Shown here: piece after piece, positions 26,352 to 35,219 of the stretch | How the letters are laid out: each line of letters opens with the position of its first letter | Numbering within the stretch: position 1 is the stretch's first letter | Position numbers and translations under genes: made by a program | The notes under the pieces: model-generated | What the model saw: only the letters and a program-made list of their open reading frames with translations | The model's database searches: none | What the model was told of the DNA's origin: nothing | DNA from: Terrimonas pollutisoli | GTDB taxonomy: Bacteria; Bacteroidota; Bacteroidia; Chitinophagales; Chitinophagaceae | Assembly (NCBI RefSeq): GCF_029360765.1 | Contig: NZ_JARKNA010000006.1 | Location: 1 to 64,000 of the forward strand | DNA: 64,000 nucleotides | Direction of reading: 5' to 3'

Positions 26352-28760
26352 TTATTTCTTAGCTTCTTTTAATAAAATGGCTTCTTTACTACCCTTCAGG
26401 AGTTGGGAGTTGGATTGCGAATATAAACTCATCAACACTTTCTCCGGCGTCATCGGTGCATCAAAAGGAATATCAGCCAAAGGATTAAATGCTTTCACTG
26501 CATTGCGCAAAGCAAAATAAGCACCAATACCATAAAGCAGCGGTGGCTCGCCCACGGCCTTGCTCCGAAAAACAGCAAGGTTATCTTTTTTTGTTTCCAG
26601 CGAATGAATAATAATTTCTTTAGGTACGAAATAAATATCCGGCACCTTATAAGTACTCAATGCATTCGATCTGAGCTTTCCTTCTTTGTCATATACGATC
26701 TCTTCCATCGTCATCCAGCCGATACCCTGCACAATACCGCCTTCACACTGGCCAATATCGATCATCGTATTCATGCTCTGGCCAAAATCATGTACCACTT
26801 TTACCGAGTCCATTTCATAGATACCCCGCAGGCAATCGATAGTCGCAGTGATGATCGCAGTGCCATATACATGATAGGCAAAAGGATGTCCTTTTTCTTT
26901 CGACGGGTCAAAATGAATACCCGGTGGAGTGTAGTGGCTGTGCTCGGACAAGCTGATACGTTTGATATAAGTAGCCATTACCAGTTTGCTCCAGCTCCAC
27001 TCGGTTTTCTTTCCGTTGATATAGATCCATTCTTCCTTTATTTCAAAAGGTGGCAATTCGGTATCTTCAATATTGGCAGTAGCAAGATGTTCATCCATGG
27101 CAACCTGCATCAGCCGTTTCAGGATGGCTTTGCAGGCAATCTCCGTGGCTTTTCCATTGAGATCGGCTGTGGCGCTGGCAGCCGATGGGGATGTATTAGC
27201 AATGCGCCAGGTGTTAGTGCTGTTGATCTTTATTTTTGAAATGTCTAACGAGAATATTTTAGCAGCTACCTGTGCAATCTTTGTATTCACGCCCTGACCC
27301 ATTTCCACGGCGCCGGTACTGATGCCCACACTGCCATCGGTATAGACATGCACCAATGATCGCCCCTGGTTCATCAGCGTTTTGGTAAAGGAAATGCCAA
27401 AGCAAATGGGCATCAGGGCCATTCCCTTTTTATGCCACTTGTTCGCTGCATTGAATTGTTCAACCTCCTGTTGCAAGGCTTTTATATTAAACAGGTCATC
27501 GGCCTTGTTCCAGCATTCATTCGCTTCGCTTTCGGCTTTTTGTCCATAAGGAAATTCATCACCATTGTTGATCAGGTTTTTTTGTTGAATAGCAGAGGCA
27601 GGAATACCTAGTTGTTCCGCCGCTTTCGCAATAGCGGCTTCTATCACAAACATTCCCTGCGGACCGCCAAAACCGCGGAAAGCCGTATTAGGTGGCAGAT
27701 GAGTACGACAACTATACGCAGTTGCTTTTACATGCGGCACAAAATAAGAATTGGTGCAGTGAAACAAGGTCCGCTCCATTACGGCTGGTGAAAGATCAGC
27801 AGCAGCGCCGGCGTTTTGAAAAAAAGTTACTTCGTAGGCAATAATCTTTAAATCGCTGTTCAACCCAATTTTAAAATCGGCCGAATAAGGATGGCGTTTG
27901 CCCGTCATCCGCATATCTTCCATGCGATGCAATGAATACTTCACCGGCCGATTTAAATGAAAGCTGGCCAAAGCACACATGACACCCCAGGTGGTGGCCT
28001 GGTCTTCTTTACCACCAAAGCCGCCGCCAAGTCTTGTGGTATCCACTTCAATTTTATTCATTGGTATGCCCAGTACCCTGGCTGCTGTTCGCTGTACCAC
28101 TGTGGGTCCTTGCGTAGAAGAATAAATCTTCATGGCGCCGTTTTCCAGCGGCAGCGCATAAGCTCCCTGTGTTTCGATATATAAATGTTCCTGGCCATTG
28201 GTTTCTGTACGACCTTCAAAAATATGATCGCATTGTGACCACGCATGGCTGCTGTCGCCGATGCTGAATGTACGTGGTGGAATGATTAATTCACCTTTTT
28301 CCTTCGCTTCTCTTGGATCGGTAATAACAGGCAATGGCTCAATCTCAACTCTAATCTTTTTTACTGCCGCTTTGGCTATTTCTTCCGTTTCGGCTACTAC
28401 CAGGGCGATGGGCATGCCACAAAAATGAACATGGGTGCTAGCCAATAATTCTTCATCAGGAACAATGCCGCCTATTTGATTTTCACCCGGGATATCATTT
28501 GCGGTAAAAACTCTTACCACGCCGCTTATCTTTTCTGCTTCGCTGGTATCAAGCGATTTTATTTTTCCATGCGCTATAGGAGAGTCAAAAACTGCTGCAT
28601 ACAAAGTGCCACTGATGACGGGTATATCATCGAGATAGACGGACTCGCCGCGGAGATGGGTATATGAGTCAATGTTGAACCCCACGGCCTCCTCCCGACC
28701 CCGACGAAACGTCGGGACCACTCTATCACTAACCTCACCTTTCGAAAAATCTTTGCTCAT
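26352..28760 (-). CDS. xdhB: Xanthine dehydrogenase, molybdopterin-binding subunit
   Basis: 802 residues. GESVYLDDIPVISGTLYAAV begins the family; TRLGGGFGGKEDQATTWGVM, NTAFRGFGGPQGMFVIEAAI, SVGISTGAVEMGQGVNTKIA and AVGEPPLLYGIGAYFALRNA are Mo-cofactor and active-site motifs (terminal Glu in GEPP). Forms a heterodimer with XdhA to oxidise hypoxanthine/xanthine to urate in the cytoplasm. Near the N-terminus SDRVVPTFRRGREEAVG (about 11-27) is encoded by a palindromic repeat and is not a family feature. Confidence 0.96.
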   Translation of the reverse strand: MSKDFSKGEVSDRVVPTFRRGREEAVGFNIDSYTHLRGESVYLDDIPVISGTLYAAVFDSPIAHGKIKSLDTSEAEKISGVVRVFTANDIPGENQIGGIVPDEELLASTHVHFCGMPIALVVAETEEIAKAAVKKIRVEIEPLPVITDPREAKEKGELIIPPRTFSIGDSSHAWSQCDHIFEGRTETNGQEHLYIETQGAYALPLENGAMKIYSSTQGPTVVQRTAARVLGIPMNKIEVDTTRLGGGFGGKEDQATTWGVMCALASFHLNRPVKYSLHRMEDMRMTGKRHPYSADFKIGLNSDLKIIAYEVTFFQNAGAAADLSPAVMERTLFHCTNSYFVPHVKATAYSCRTHLPPNTAFRGFGGPQGMFVIEAAIAKAAEQLGIPASAIQQKNLINNGDEFPYGQKAESEANECWNKADDLFNIKALQQEVEQFNAANKWHKKGMALMPICFGISFTKTLMNQGRSLVHVYTDGSVGISTGAVEMGQGVNTKIAQVAAKIFSLDISKIKINSTNTWRIANTSPSAASATADLNGKATEIACKAILKRLMQVAMDEHLATANIEDTELPPFEIKEEWIYINGKKTEWSWSKLVMATYIKRISLSEHSHYTPPGIHFDPSKEKGHPFAYHVYGTAIITATIDCLRGIYEMDSVKVVHDFGQSMNTMIDIGQCEGGIVQGIGWMTMEEIVYDKEGKLRSNALSTYKVPDIYFVPKEIIIHSLETKKDNLAVFRSKAVGEPPLLYGIGAYFALRNAVKAFNPLADIPFDAPMTPEKVLMSLYSQSNSQLLKGSKEAILLKEAKK
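28676..28722. repeat. Palindromic repeat in the 5' part of xdhB
   Basis: GGCCTCCTCCCGACCCCGAC-GAAACGTCGGGACCA: CCGACG and CGTCGG arms with a short loop, next to a CCTCCTCC tract. In frame; adds about 16 residues. Confidence 0.65.
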
Positions 28761-28820
28761 TCCATAGTGGTTTAATGTGAAAATTATTCTAATGCATAAA
28801 AAAAATAGTGTCTTCGATTT

Positions 28821-30356
28821 TTAGGTTTGTGGGCTGACAAGTCCTCCCTTTGGGGGAGGATTTAGGAGGGGCCGTAAATGTGCCCTTATCAACTGCCCAA
28901 GCAATAATGTTTTATATTCTTTACTTCCTCTTGCATCACTGATTGGTGAAATTTCTTTTTGCATAATGTCAATTGCTTCATCCACCAGGTATGCTGTAAT
29001 CGTTTTTCCCGTTAGAAATTCAGATGTCTTTTGCAGGTACATCGGTACCGGTCCCACGCCACCGGCAGAAAGGCCGGCGTTTTCAATCCTGTTATTTTTT
29101 ATGATCAGATGTATTGCCGAATTCACACTGGCTATGTCAAGGTTAGTTCGCTTGCTTACTTTTTCAAAATTGAAATAGGAGTTCTTACCCGGTAATTCAA
29201 ATCTTATTTTACTGATTATCTCATCTGGTTGTTTATCCAATTGCTTATACCCCTTGTATAGTTTTCTCAATGGTACGGTTCTAAAGCCGCTCTCCTCAAA
29301 TAAATGATCATTTCCTTTTCCCTTCTCCTTTGGAGAAGGTGTCCCGGTAACATCGGGACGGATGAGGCCGGAGGTTTGGGAGAGGTCTACCTGCGAATCC
29401 AGTGCCAAAAAGAAAATCGTAAAGTCGCCAATCGGTGAAGCATTGATAAAATTACCCGCAATGGTGGCCATATTCCGGATAGGCGTGGATGAAACCAGTT
29501 TGGCATATTTAGGAAAATCCGGGAATGCCTGCTGTATGATGGAAGAATGCAACAGGTCTGTTACTGTTGCCGATGCACCGATAGTACAACGGTTACCTTC
29601 TTTATAAATGCCTTTTAATTGTGTATGATCAAACAAAAACTGGTTATCCGCATGCACCAGTTCTTCGTGCTTTTGTACATAGAGATCGGTTCCACCGCCG
29701 ACAAGGCAAGTAGGGTTTGGAGGATGGCTAGTGGGAAGAACACCATTCTCCACGTTTTGCAGTTTTATTTTTATTGAAGCAAAATATTCGGGAAGTATTT
29801 TTTTATTCGCAACAAAACTGGTTGCCTGCTCCCCGTTTTTTTCTTTCATGAGATCAGCAACTTTTCCTGCGGCTCTTTCAATAGATTTATAACCGGTGCA
29901 GCGGCAAATATTTCCATCCACGGCGGCAATCGCATTTTCCTGCGTTGCTCTTTCATCACTCAAACAAAAACCTGCCAGTGACACGACAAAACCCGGCGTA
30001 CAAAATCCGCATTGTGTAGCCCCTTGCTCCGCCATGGCCTGTTGAATGGGATTGAGATGATCGGGAAAATTGATCCCTTCAATCGTCACGATATGTTTCC
30101 CCTGCACGTTCCCCAGCGGCAAGAGGCAACTCGTCATGGACTGGTAAACCACGGTTCCGTTTTTGAGCTCACCCACCAATACGGTGCAGGCGCCGCAATC
30201 CCCTTCGCGGCAGCCGATCTTGGTGCCCATCAGGTGGCGGTGATAGCGGATAAAATCCAGCAACACCATTCCCGGCGGCTGGTTTGTTTCAATATTTTTA
30301 TCGTTGAGTATGAAGCGGATCAAAATAAGTGAATTGGGTATGCTTAAAGTTAGCAT
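28821..30356 (-). CDS. xdhA: Xanthine dehydrogenase, 2Fe-2S/FAD subunit
   Basis: 511 residues. Two [2Fe-2S] domains: GCREGDCGACTVLVG and ATQCGFCTPGFVVSLAGFCL with ICRCTGYKSI. Then the FAD domain: PTCLVGGGTDLYVQKHEEL, TVTDLLHSSI, STPIRNMATIAGNFINASPI. A repeat in the middle adds LIRPDVTGTPSPKEKGKGND, and another supplies the C-terminal tail (RPLLNPPPKGGLVSPQT). Electrons pass from the Mo site of XdhB via the Fe-S centres to FAD and NAD. Start at ATG 30356 gives about 12 residues before the conserved FILNDKNIE. Confidence 0.94.
   Translation of the reverse strand: MLTLSIPNSLILIRFILNDKNIETNQPPGMVLLDFIRYHRHLMGTKIGCREGDCGACTVLVGELKNGTVVYQSMTSCLLPLGNVQGKHIVTIEGINFPDHLNPIQQAMAEQGATQCGFCTPGFVVSLAGFCLSDERATQENAIAAVDGNICRCTGYKSIERAAGKVADLMKEKNGEQATSFVANKKILPEYFASIKIKLQNVENGVLPTSHPPNPTCLVGGGTDLYVQKHEELVHADNQFLFDHTQLKGIYKEGNRCTIGASATVTDLLHSSIIQQAFPDFPKYAKLVSSTPIRNMATIAGNFINASPIGDFTIFFLALDSQVDLSQTSGLIRPDVTGTPSPKEKGKGNDHLFEESGFRTVPLRKLYKGYKQLDKQPDEIISKIRFELPGKNSYFNFEKVSKRTNLDIASVNSAIHLIIKNNRIENAGLSAGGVGPVPMYLQKTSEFLTGKTITAYLVDEAIDIMQKEISPISDARGSKEYKTLLLGQLIRAHLRPLLNPPPKGGLVSPQT
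28826..28872. repeat. CTCCCTTTGGGGGAGG repeat forming the xdhA C-terminus
   Basis: TCCTCCCTTTGGGGGAGGA followed by TTTAGGAGGGG, same family as the repeats at 9811-9842 and 52846-52882. It supplies the last residues of XdhA. Confidence 0.7.
29315..29390. repeat. Composite palindromic repeat inside xdhA
   Basis: CCTTCTCCTTTGGAGAAGG followed by GTCCCGGTAACATCGGGAC and a GGAGGTTTGGGAGAGG tail. Encodes about 20 extra residues in the FAD domain while keeping the frame. Confidence 0.7.
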
Positions 30357-30395
30357 AATTTATGGTGCTGAAAACCTGGATAAGGATGGATCACA

Positions 30396-30532
30396 ATGAA
30401 CACGGCGAACCACGACGTACACAAAGAAGTGTATAAGAACAGGAGGCTATTCTGTGAAAGAAGACGACCAAATAACAAGCATAAATTCGTCGTGTCCGTT
30501 GTGTATACTTAGTGGCCTTTGTGCTCCTCCTG
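30396..30532. repeat. Long imperfect hairpin of the CACGACG/CACAAAG type (intergenic)
   Basis: GAACACGGCGAACCACGACGTACACAAAGAAG mirrors TTCGTCGTGTCCGTTGTGT...TGGCCTTTGTGCTCC. It occupies most of the 290-bp gap between xdhA and the next gene; nothing else is seen in that gap. Confidence 0.6.
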
Positions 30533-30647
30533 GCGTCGCAAATGACCGTTATAATAGTCGCATTCATACCGCTTGGTTATTATCTTTTATTGCCAGATTT
30601 GTAGTGCCAAACTGAAACCTAATCATTCATTGTAAAATTATTTTGTC

Positions 30648-31085
30648 ATGGAAAAACTGAATTTCAAAACTGTTATCAACGCCGCGCCTGAAAAAATATG
30701 GCATGTGCTGTGGGATGATGATACCTATCGCAAATGGACATCAGCTTTTGCCGAAGGCTCCTTCGCACAAACGGACTGGAAACAGGGCAGCAAAGTATTG
30801 TTCCTCGATGGCAACGGCCAGGGCATGGTCAGCCGCATTGCTGAAAACAGGCCCAATGAATACATGTCGATCGAACACCTGGGCGAAGTAAAGGATGGCG
30901 TCGAAGACACTACCAGCGACCGGGTAAAACAATGGGCCGGTGCACATGAAAACTATACACTGAAAAAAGTAAACGGTAAAACAGAACTGACTATCGATAT
31001 GGATATCACCGACGAGTTCAAAGATATGTTTGCACAAATATGGCCGAAGGCGCTGGAGAATGTAAAAAAACTATCGGAAAATTAA
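30648..31085 (+). CDS. SRPBCC (AHSA1-like) domain protein
   Basis: 145 residues, a complete START-like fold: FKTVINAAPEKIWHVLWDDD, TYRKWTSAFAEGSFAQTDWK, VSRIAENRPNEYMSIEHLG, and the long C-terminal helix FAQIWPKALENVKKLSEN. Cytoplasmic. Such proteins bind hydrophobic ligands or Hsp90-type partners, but no specific role can be assigned. A terminator follows. Confidence 0.88.
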   Translation: MEKLNFKTVINAAPEKIWHVLWDDDTYRKWTSAFAEGSFAQTDWKQGSKVLFLDGNGQGMVSRIAENRPNEYMSIEHLGEVKDGVEDTTSDRVKQWAGAHENYTLKKVNGKTELTIDMDITDEFKDMFAQIWPKALENVKKLSEN

Positions 31086-31099
31086 GGTTACTTCTTTTT

Positions 31100-31130
31100 A
31101 AGCCCTGGCAAAATAACCGGGGCTTTTCTT
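31100..31130 (+). terminator. Intrinsic terminator after the SRPBCC gene
   Basis: AAGCCCTGG and CCGGGGCTT form a 9-bp stem (one G-T pair) with an 8-base loop, followed by TTCTTT. Confidence 0.75.
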
Positions 31131-31220
31131 TACCTCGAATGTGAAAATTAAGTTTTGACGGGAGTTCATATCTGCCTGGAAAATCAATAGTTAAAAAAAA
31201 GCAAGACCTGATAGAGAAGA

Positions 31221-31577
31221 TTATTGACCTGATTCGTGTAGAGAAGAAAAAATTTTATTTAACCCGGTTTTTAGAGAAGGCAATTCATTTGTAATAACAT
31301 TCCAAACCAACTGAAGGTCTGTTCCAAAATATTCATGAATAAGCCTGTTTCTCATGCCCTTTATCAAAGCCCACGGTATGTTCGGTTCACTTTGCTTAAC
31401 AGTTTCAGGAAGGCGGGAAACTGCTTCGCCAATTACCTGGATATTGTACAGGCAGGCCTCAATTGTCATAAAATGATTTGAAAACTCGTCGAATGAAACA
31501 TTTGCCGTATAAAGCTGAATATGATCAATGCAGTTCAGAATGTCTCTGATAATAATGGACGGTTTCCTTTCAGACAT
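31221..31577 (-). CDS. hepT: HepT-like toxin (DUF86, HEPN)
   Basis: 118 residues from MSERKPSIIIRDI (Met at 31583 also possible). The HEPN ribonuclease motif RNRLIHEY (R-x4-H-x-Y) follows WALIKGMR, and IQLYTANVSFDEFSNHFM and IQVIGEAVSRLPETVKQ are family regions. HepT cuts RNA or tRNA until AMPylated by its partner. The start overlaps the end of the MntA gene by a few bases. Confidence 0.9.
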   Translation of the reverse strand: MSERKPSIIIRDILNCIDHIQLYTANVSFDEFSNHFMTIEACLYNIQVIGEAVSRLPETVKQSEPNIPWALIKGMRNRLIHEYFGTDLQLVWNVITNELPSLKTGLNKIFSSLHESGQ

Positions 31578-31860
31578 ATACAATATCTTTTTCTATGGAA
31601 GACAGATATTGTGGTTTGATGGAGCGAAGCGGTACCACATCTGTTTTAACACCGAATAAGCCTTCAATTTCATCAGCCATAGCTACAAAATTCAATCCCA
31701 TTGACCCCGTAATCTCTACCGCAATATCAATATCACTGGATTCAACAGCCTCACCCCTTGCATAGGAGCCGAATACACCTAGCCGTGATACCGGGTATTT
31801 GCGCTGGAGCTCAGGTTTATGCTGCCTCAGCTTTTGCAATATATTTTGCAATGTATACAT
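31570..31860 (-). CDS. mntA: MntA-like antitoxin nucleotidyltransferase
   Basis: About 96 residues from ATG 31860; the in-frame extension to 31935 gives an unrelated leader. The catalytic motif GSYARGEAVESSDIDIAVE matches the minimal nucleotidyltransferase GSx10DxD pattern. MntA AMPylates a HepT Tyr to silence it. Overlaps hepT. Confidence 0.9.
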   Translation of the reverse strand: MYTLQNILQKLRQHKPELQRKYPVSRLGVFGSYARGEAVESSDIDIAVEITGSMGLNFVAMADEIEGLFGVKTDVVPLRSIKPQYLSSIEKDIVYV

Positions 31861-31997
31861 CACTACAAAATAAGTACAAATTTTATAACTCTCAGCGGCT
31901 GTTAAAAAATGTAAAAGGCAGAACGCTGATAACACGGATTATTATGATTTATTAAGATAAAATCAGCGAGGATCATCATCATCTTAATATATCTGCG

Positions 31998-32017
31998 CCT
32001 GCCTGCCGACAGGCAAG
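31998..32017. repeat. CCTGCCTGCCGACAGGCAAG palindrome (intergenic)
   Basis: Member of the 20-21-bp CCTGCC family, in the gap upstream of the next lipoprotein gene. Confidence 0.7.
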
Positions 32018-32199
32018 TTCTATTCTCCCTCTGTTTAAAGATTATTAGTTCATACGGAAAACCCACCTCTTAAAATAAATTCTTCTTTTTATCGGTAATG
32101 ATTACCTTTCTATGACCAACGCTGTACCACCCTATACTTCGCTGCGCTTATCCCTCCTTTTGATTGCTTCACATTTTTCAATTAACCAAAACTTCATGT

Positions 32200-32739
32200 A
32201 TGAAAAAGATCTTGCTATGCCTGGGCGTACTATCTGTTTTATTGTCCTGCAACAGCCCGAAAGAAAAAACTTCGGAAACTGAAACCACAGCAAAGGCCGC
32301 AGAACCAACAGTGGACCTGCCTTACAAAGCTTCCTATGCCAGCAACTTTACCACCGATGTTTCGGATGCAGATTTGAAAATGGTACTGAATTCTTACAAA
32401 GACTGGGAGTCTGCTAATCTTTCCGGCCTCGAAGCCGTACTGGGTGATTCGGTGGACTATGATGCCAGCGATGGCAGTTCGCATCATTTAAAAAAAGCTG
32501 ACCTGCTGAAAATGTGGACCACCTACCGCGACAGCCTGAGTTCCGTAACCATTGATATGTATGCCTGGCAAAAAATGTATGCACCTGATAAAAAGGAAGG
32601 ACATGTCGTCACCTGGTATAAGGAAATCGACACCTATAAAAATGGCAAAGTAGATTCAGCCACCTACCATGATATCAACCGGGTGAAGGATGGAAAAATA
32701 GTGTGGTATAGCTCGATGAAAAGAGGGTTTAAAAAATGA
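32200..32739 (+). CDS. NTF2/SnoaL-like lipoprotein
   Basis: 179 residues from ATG 32200 (MKKILLCLGVLSVLLSCNSP, lipoprotein signal with Cys17); an upstream Met at 32164 precedes the signal and is not used. The mature part looks like an NTF2-like fold: LKMVLNSYKDWESANLSGLE, VLGDSVDYDASDGSSHHLKK, and a YHDINRVKDGKIVWYSSMK tail. Probably envelope-located; ligand or enzyme activity unknown. Confidence 0.72.
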   Translation: MKKILLCLGVLSVLLSCNSPKEKTSETETTAKAAEPTVDLPYKASYASNFTTDVSDADLKMVLNSYKDWESANLSGLEAVLGDSVDYDASDGSSHHLKKADLLKMWTTYRDSLSSVTIDMYAWQKMYAPDKKEGHVVTWYKEIDTYKNGKVDSATYHDINRVKDGKIVWYSSMKRGFKK

Positions 32740-32760
32740 CTCACCAGTTATTTGCTAAAG

Positions 32761-32788
32761 AAGCCTCTGCCTGCAGGGGCTTTTTTTT
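32761..32788 (+). terminator. Intrinsic terminator
   Basis: AAGCCTCTG-CCTG-CAGGGGCTT (one T-G pair) followed by a run of eight T, 21 bp past the lipoprotein stop. Confidence 0.8.
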
Positions 32789-32870
32789 ATTAGCCTTTAC
32801 CGGCCAAACAATGCACATCTTTTTTCTCCGCCGGTATCTTACTTTATCTTTAAGAACTAACGAAATCGTC

Positions 32871-34010
32871 ATGAAGATAAAATTCATCACAGTAAAACTT
32901 TTGCTTACCGCTCTTGTAGTGCTTATCGGTTCATTCACGGTAGCTGCACGGCCTGTACCGGGCTCTGTTGCACCGGGTCAGGATACCATCAAAAAATATT
33001 TATACGTAGCCGTTCCCGGTATCCGTGATTATCTCGGCTATGGCGGTCATGGCATTCTTGTTTTTGATATTGGCAACAATCATCGCTTTGTCCGGCGCAT
33101 TCCCACAAAGGGCCTCCATCCCGATGGTACCCCTTCCAATGTAAAAGGCATTGCTGTCAGCGTGGCGCTCAACAGTATTTTTATCAGCACCCTCGAATCA
33201 TTGCAACGCATCGACCTGGCCACAGATAAACTGGTGTGGGAAAAACCATTTGAAGGGGGTTGCGACCGCATGGCCATTTCGCCCGATGGTAAAACCATGT
33301 ACCTTCCTTCGCTGGAAAAAACATTCTGGAACGTGGTGGACTGCGCCACCGGCGACATCATCAAAAAAATTCCCGTACACAAGCGGGCCCACAATACCAT
33401 TTATGGTCCATCGGGCAGGCAGGTGTATATGGGTGATATTGCTTCACCCTGGTTATGGATTGCTGATCCCGGCAAGCATGAGCTGGTACATAAGGTTGGC
33501 CCCTTCGCCAATTTCGTGCGGCCCTTTACCATCAATGGCAGGGAGACCCTGGCCTTTGTCACCGTCGACAGCCTGCTGGGTTTTGAAGTAGGTGATATCC
33601 GCAGTGGTACCAAGCTGGCGCATATCGAAGTGAAAGGCTGGAACCCCGGCCCGGTGCGGCGCCATGGTAATCCCAGCCATGGCATTGGCCTCACACCCGA
33701 CGAAACCGAGATCTGGCTGGCCGATGGTTACAATATGCGGGTGCATGTGTTCAGTGCAATGAAACCTTACCAGCAACTCACCACCATCCCCGTGCAGGAT
33801 ATGCCCGGCTGGATCAGCTTCAGCGTCGATGGTAAATATGTGTATCCTTCCAGTGGCGAAGTCATCGACACCAAAACCCGTAAGATCATCGGCGTTTTGC
33901 AGGATGAAATGCATAACAATGTAGCCAGTGAAAAAATGGTCGAGATCCACATGGCCGGAAGCAAAGCCGCGAAGGCGGGTGACCAGTTTGGGATTGGAGG
34001 GATAAGGTAA
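32871..34010 (+). CDS. Exported beta-propeller protein (YncE-like)
   Basis: 379 residues from ATG 32871 (MKIKFITVKLLLTALVVLIG signal); earlier in-frame starts run through the terminator. Repeated propeller motifs with about 45-residue spacing: HGILVFDIGNNHRFVRRIPT, DRMAISPDGKTMYLPSLEKT, HGIGLTPDETEIWLADGYNM, GWISFSVDGKYVYPSSGEV. Similar YncE-like 40-residue-repeat proteins are secreted; the function is unknown. Ends GDQFGIGGIR. Confidence 0.78.
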   Translation: MKIKFITVKLLLTALVVLIGSFTVAARPVPGSVAPGQDTIKKYLYVAVPGIRDYLGYGGHGILVFDIGNNHRFVRRIPTKGLHPDGTPSNVKGIAVSVALNSIFISTLESLQRIDLATDKLVWEKPFEGGCDRMAISPDGKTMYLPSLEKTFWNVVDCATGDIIKKIPVHKRAHNTIYGPSGRQVYMGDIASPWLWIADPGKHELVHKVGPFANFVRPFTINGRETLAFVTVDSLLGFEVGDIRSGTKLAHIEVKGWNPGPVRRHGNPSHGIGLTPDETEIWLADGYNMRVHVFSAMKPYQQLTTIPVQDMPGWISFSVDGKYVYPSSGEVIDTKTRKIIGVLQDEMHNNVASEKMVEIHMAGSKAAKAGDQFGIGGIR

Positions 34011-34129
34011 GTAAGATTTTATTTAGCCGGCTCCAGTGCAGGTGGCATCGGCAGTTGCGCTCCGTTCGTCGTTCCGTAATTCTGCTCAGCAAAGTTGAAT
34101 GATCTTTTATTTTTGCAGCATGGCCTATG

Positions 34130-34148
34130 CCTGTCCGCCTCAGGTGGA
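34130..34148. repeat. CCTGTCCGCCTCAGGTGGA repeat near the vsr1 start
   Basis: Variant of the short CCTG palindrome family, lying just upstream of the first vsr copy. Confidence 0.45.
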
Positions 34149-34160
34149 TGCATGATAAAT

Positions 34161-34577
34161 ATGACTGACGTTCATAACAAGGCTACCCGCAGCTATAATA
34201 TGTCGCAGATAAGAGCGACCAATACCAAGCCCGAAATGTTAGTACGGAAATTTTTACATGCACAAGGTTTCCGTTATAAACTTCACGATAAAACATTACC
34301 CGGCAAACCCGATCTTGTATTACCCAGATACAAAACCGTCATCTTTATTCATGGCTGCTTTTGGCACGGGCATGATAGCTGCAAATATTTCGTTGTTCCT
34401 AAAACAAGAACAGACTGGTGGCTGAATAAAATAACCGGTAACAAAGCCAATGATGCCAAAGCTATCAAAGCATTGAAGAAAGAGGGGTGGAAAATTATTA
34501 CACTATGGGAGTGTAATTTGAGGCCTGTAAAACTTGAAAGGACACTCTCTGTATTATTGCAAAAGCTATCCTTCTGA
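34161..34577 (+). CDS. vsr: Very-short-patch-repair-type endonuclease (intact copy 1)
   Basis: 138 residues. Family motifs: RSYNMSQIRATNTKPEMLVR, GKPDLVLPRYKTVIFIHGC (catalytic Asp) and FWHGHDSCKYFVVPKTR (zinc/His motif), then WWLNKITGNKANDAKAIKAL and GWKIITLWEC. Vsr nicks at T:G mismatches left by deamination of 5-methylcytosine; a partner cytosine methylase is not in the window. Three further copies, all damaged, lie within 4 kb. An alternative ATG 9 bases upstream is in frame. Confidence 0.88.
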   Translation: MTDVHNKATRSYNMSQIRATNTKPEMLVRKFLHAQGFRYKLHDKTLPGKPDLVLPRYKTVIFIHGCFWHGHDSCKYFVVPKTRTDWWLNKITGNKANDAKAIKALKKEGWKIITLWECNLRPVKLERTLSVLLQKLSF

Positions 34578-34641
34578 TATACCAAATAGCGTTGTCCGAT
34601 TGCTAAAAAGCGAAACCTGCAACAGAATTTAATTATTTTAG

Positions 34642-34666
34642 AGGTGGTCGCAAATTGTGACCACCT
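34642..34666. promoter_or_regulatory. Palindrome before the intact ORF6N gene (operator candidate)
   Basis: A 25-bp near-perfect palindrome with outer arms AGGTGGTC/GACCACCT and centre GCAAATTGT (one mismatch), 14 bp before the ATG. It differs at only two of 25 positions from a palindrome inside the same gene. Confidence 0.7.
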
Positions 34667-34679
34667 TTAAAATTCCTGT

Positions 34680-35219
34680 ATGGCAGATATCAGAAAGAAA
34701 AGAATTATTCCTGATGAAACAGTGATGAATAAAATAATCATGGTTCGTAATCAAAGGGTAATGATTGACCGGGACCTGGCAGAATTGTATGGAGTTACAA
34801 CCAAACAATTGAATCAACAGGTAAAGCGAAATAGTAAAAGATTTCCTGGAGATTTTATGTTTCAGCTTAACGAAGAAGAGAAAAATGAGGTGGTCACAAT
34901 TTGTGACCACCTTAAGAGCCTGAGGTTTTCTCCCAATCTCCCTTTTGCCTTTACGGAACATGGCGCAGTAATGCTGGCCAGTGTTTTAAACAGCGAAAGA
35001 GCTATCGAAGCAAACATCCAAATCATAAGAGTGTTTACCAAAATGCGGGAACTGTTGCTAACCCATAAAGACATATTGCTGCAGTTAGAAAAAATGGAAA
35101 AGAAATTGACCGGCCATGATGAGGACATTGCCCTCATCTTTAAATACCTGAAACAATTGCTGAATCCCCCACAGCCGCCACGGCCAAAGATTGGTTTTAA
35201 AAGAAAAGAGGAGGAATAG
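34680..35219 (+). CDS. ORF6N-domain protein (intact copy a)
   Basis: 179 residues. The ORF6N DNA-binding-like domain is at about 12-105 (KIIMVRNQRVMIDRDLAELY, GVTTKQLNQQVKRNSKRFPG, FMFQL, AFTEHGAVMLASVLNSERAI). The C-terminal part (MRELLLTHKDILLQLEKMEK, coiled, then FKYLKQLLNPPQPPRPKIGF) is shared almost unchanged by three other damaged copies. Family members are phage/MGE-linked proteins of unknown function, presumed to bind DNA. The gene carries an internal palindrome at codons 70-78. Confidence 0.88.
   Translation: MADIRKKRIIPDETVMNKIIMVRNQRVMIDRDLAELYGVTTKQLNQQVKRNSKRFPGDFMFQLNEEEKNEVVTICDHLKSLRFSPNLPFAFTEHGAVMLASVLNSERAIEANIQIIRVFTKMRELLLTHKDILLQLEKMEKKLTGHDEDIALIFKYLKQLLNPPQPPRPKIGFKRKEEE
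34888..34912. promoter_or_regulatory. Internal palindrome in ORF6N copy a
   Basis: AGGTGGTCACAA-T-TTGTGACCACCT arrangement: 12-bp perfect arms around one base (25 bp). It lies in coding sequence (EVVTICDHL) directly after the N-terminal domain. Confidence 0.85.

Noticed and set aside
34130..34148. Third example of a palindrome inserted after ATG, at vsr1
   Set aside because: The flanks can be aligned to the other copies in two ways, because the start region of vsr1 differs, so it is not a clean case.
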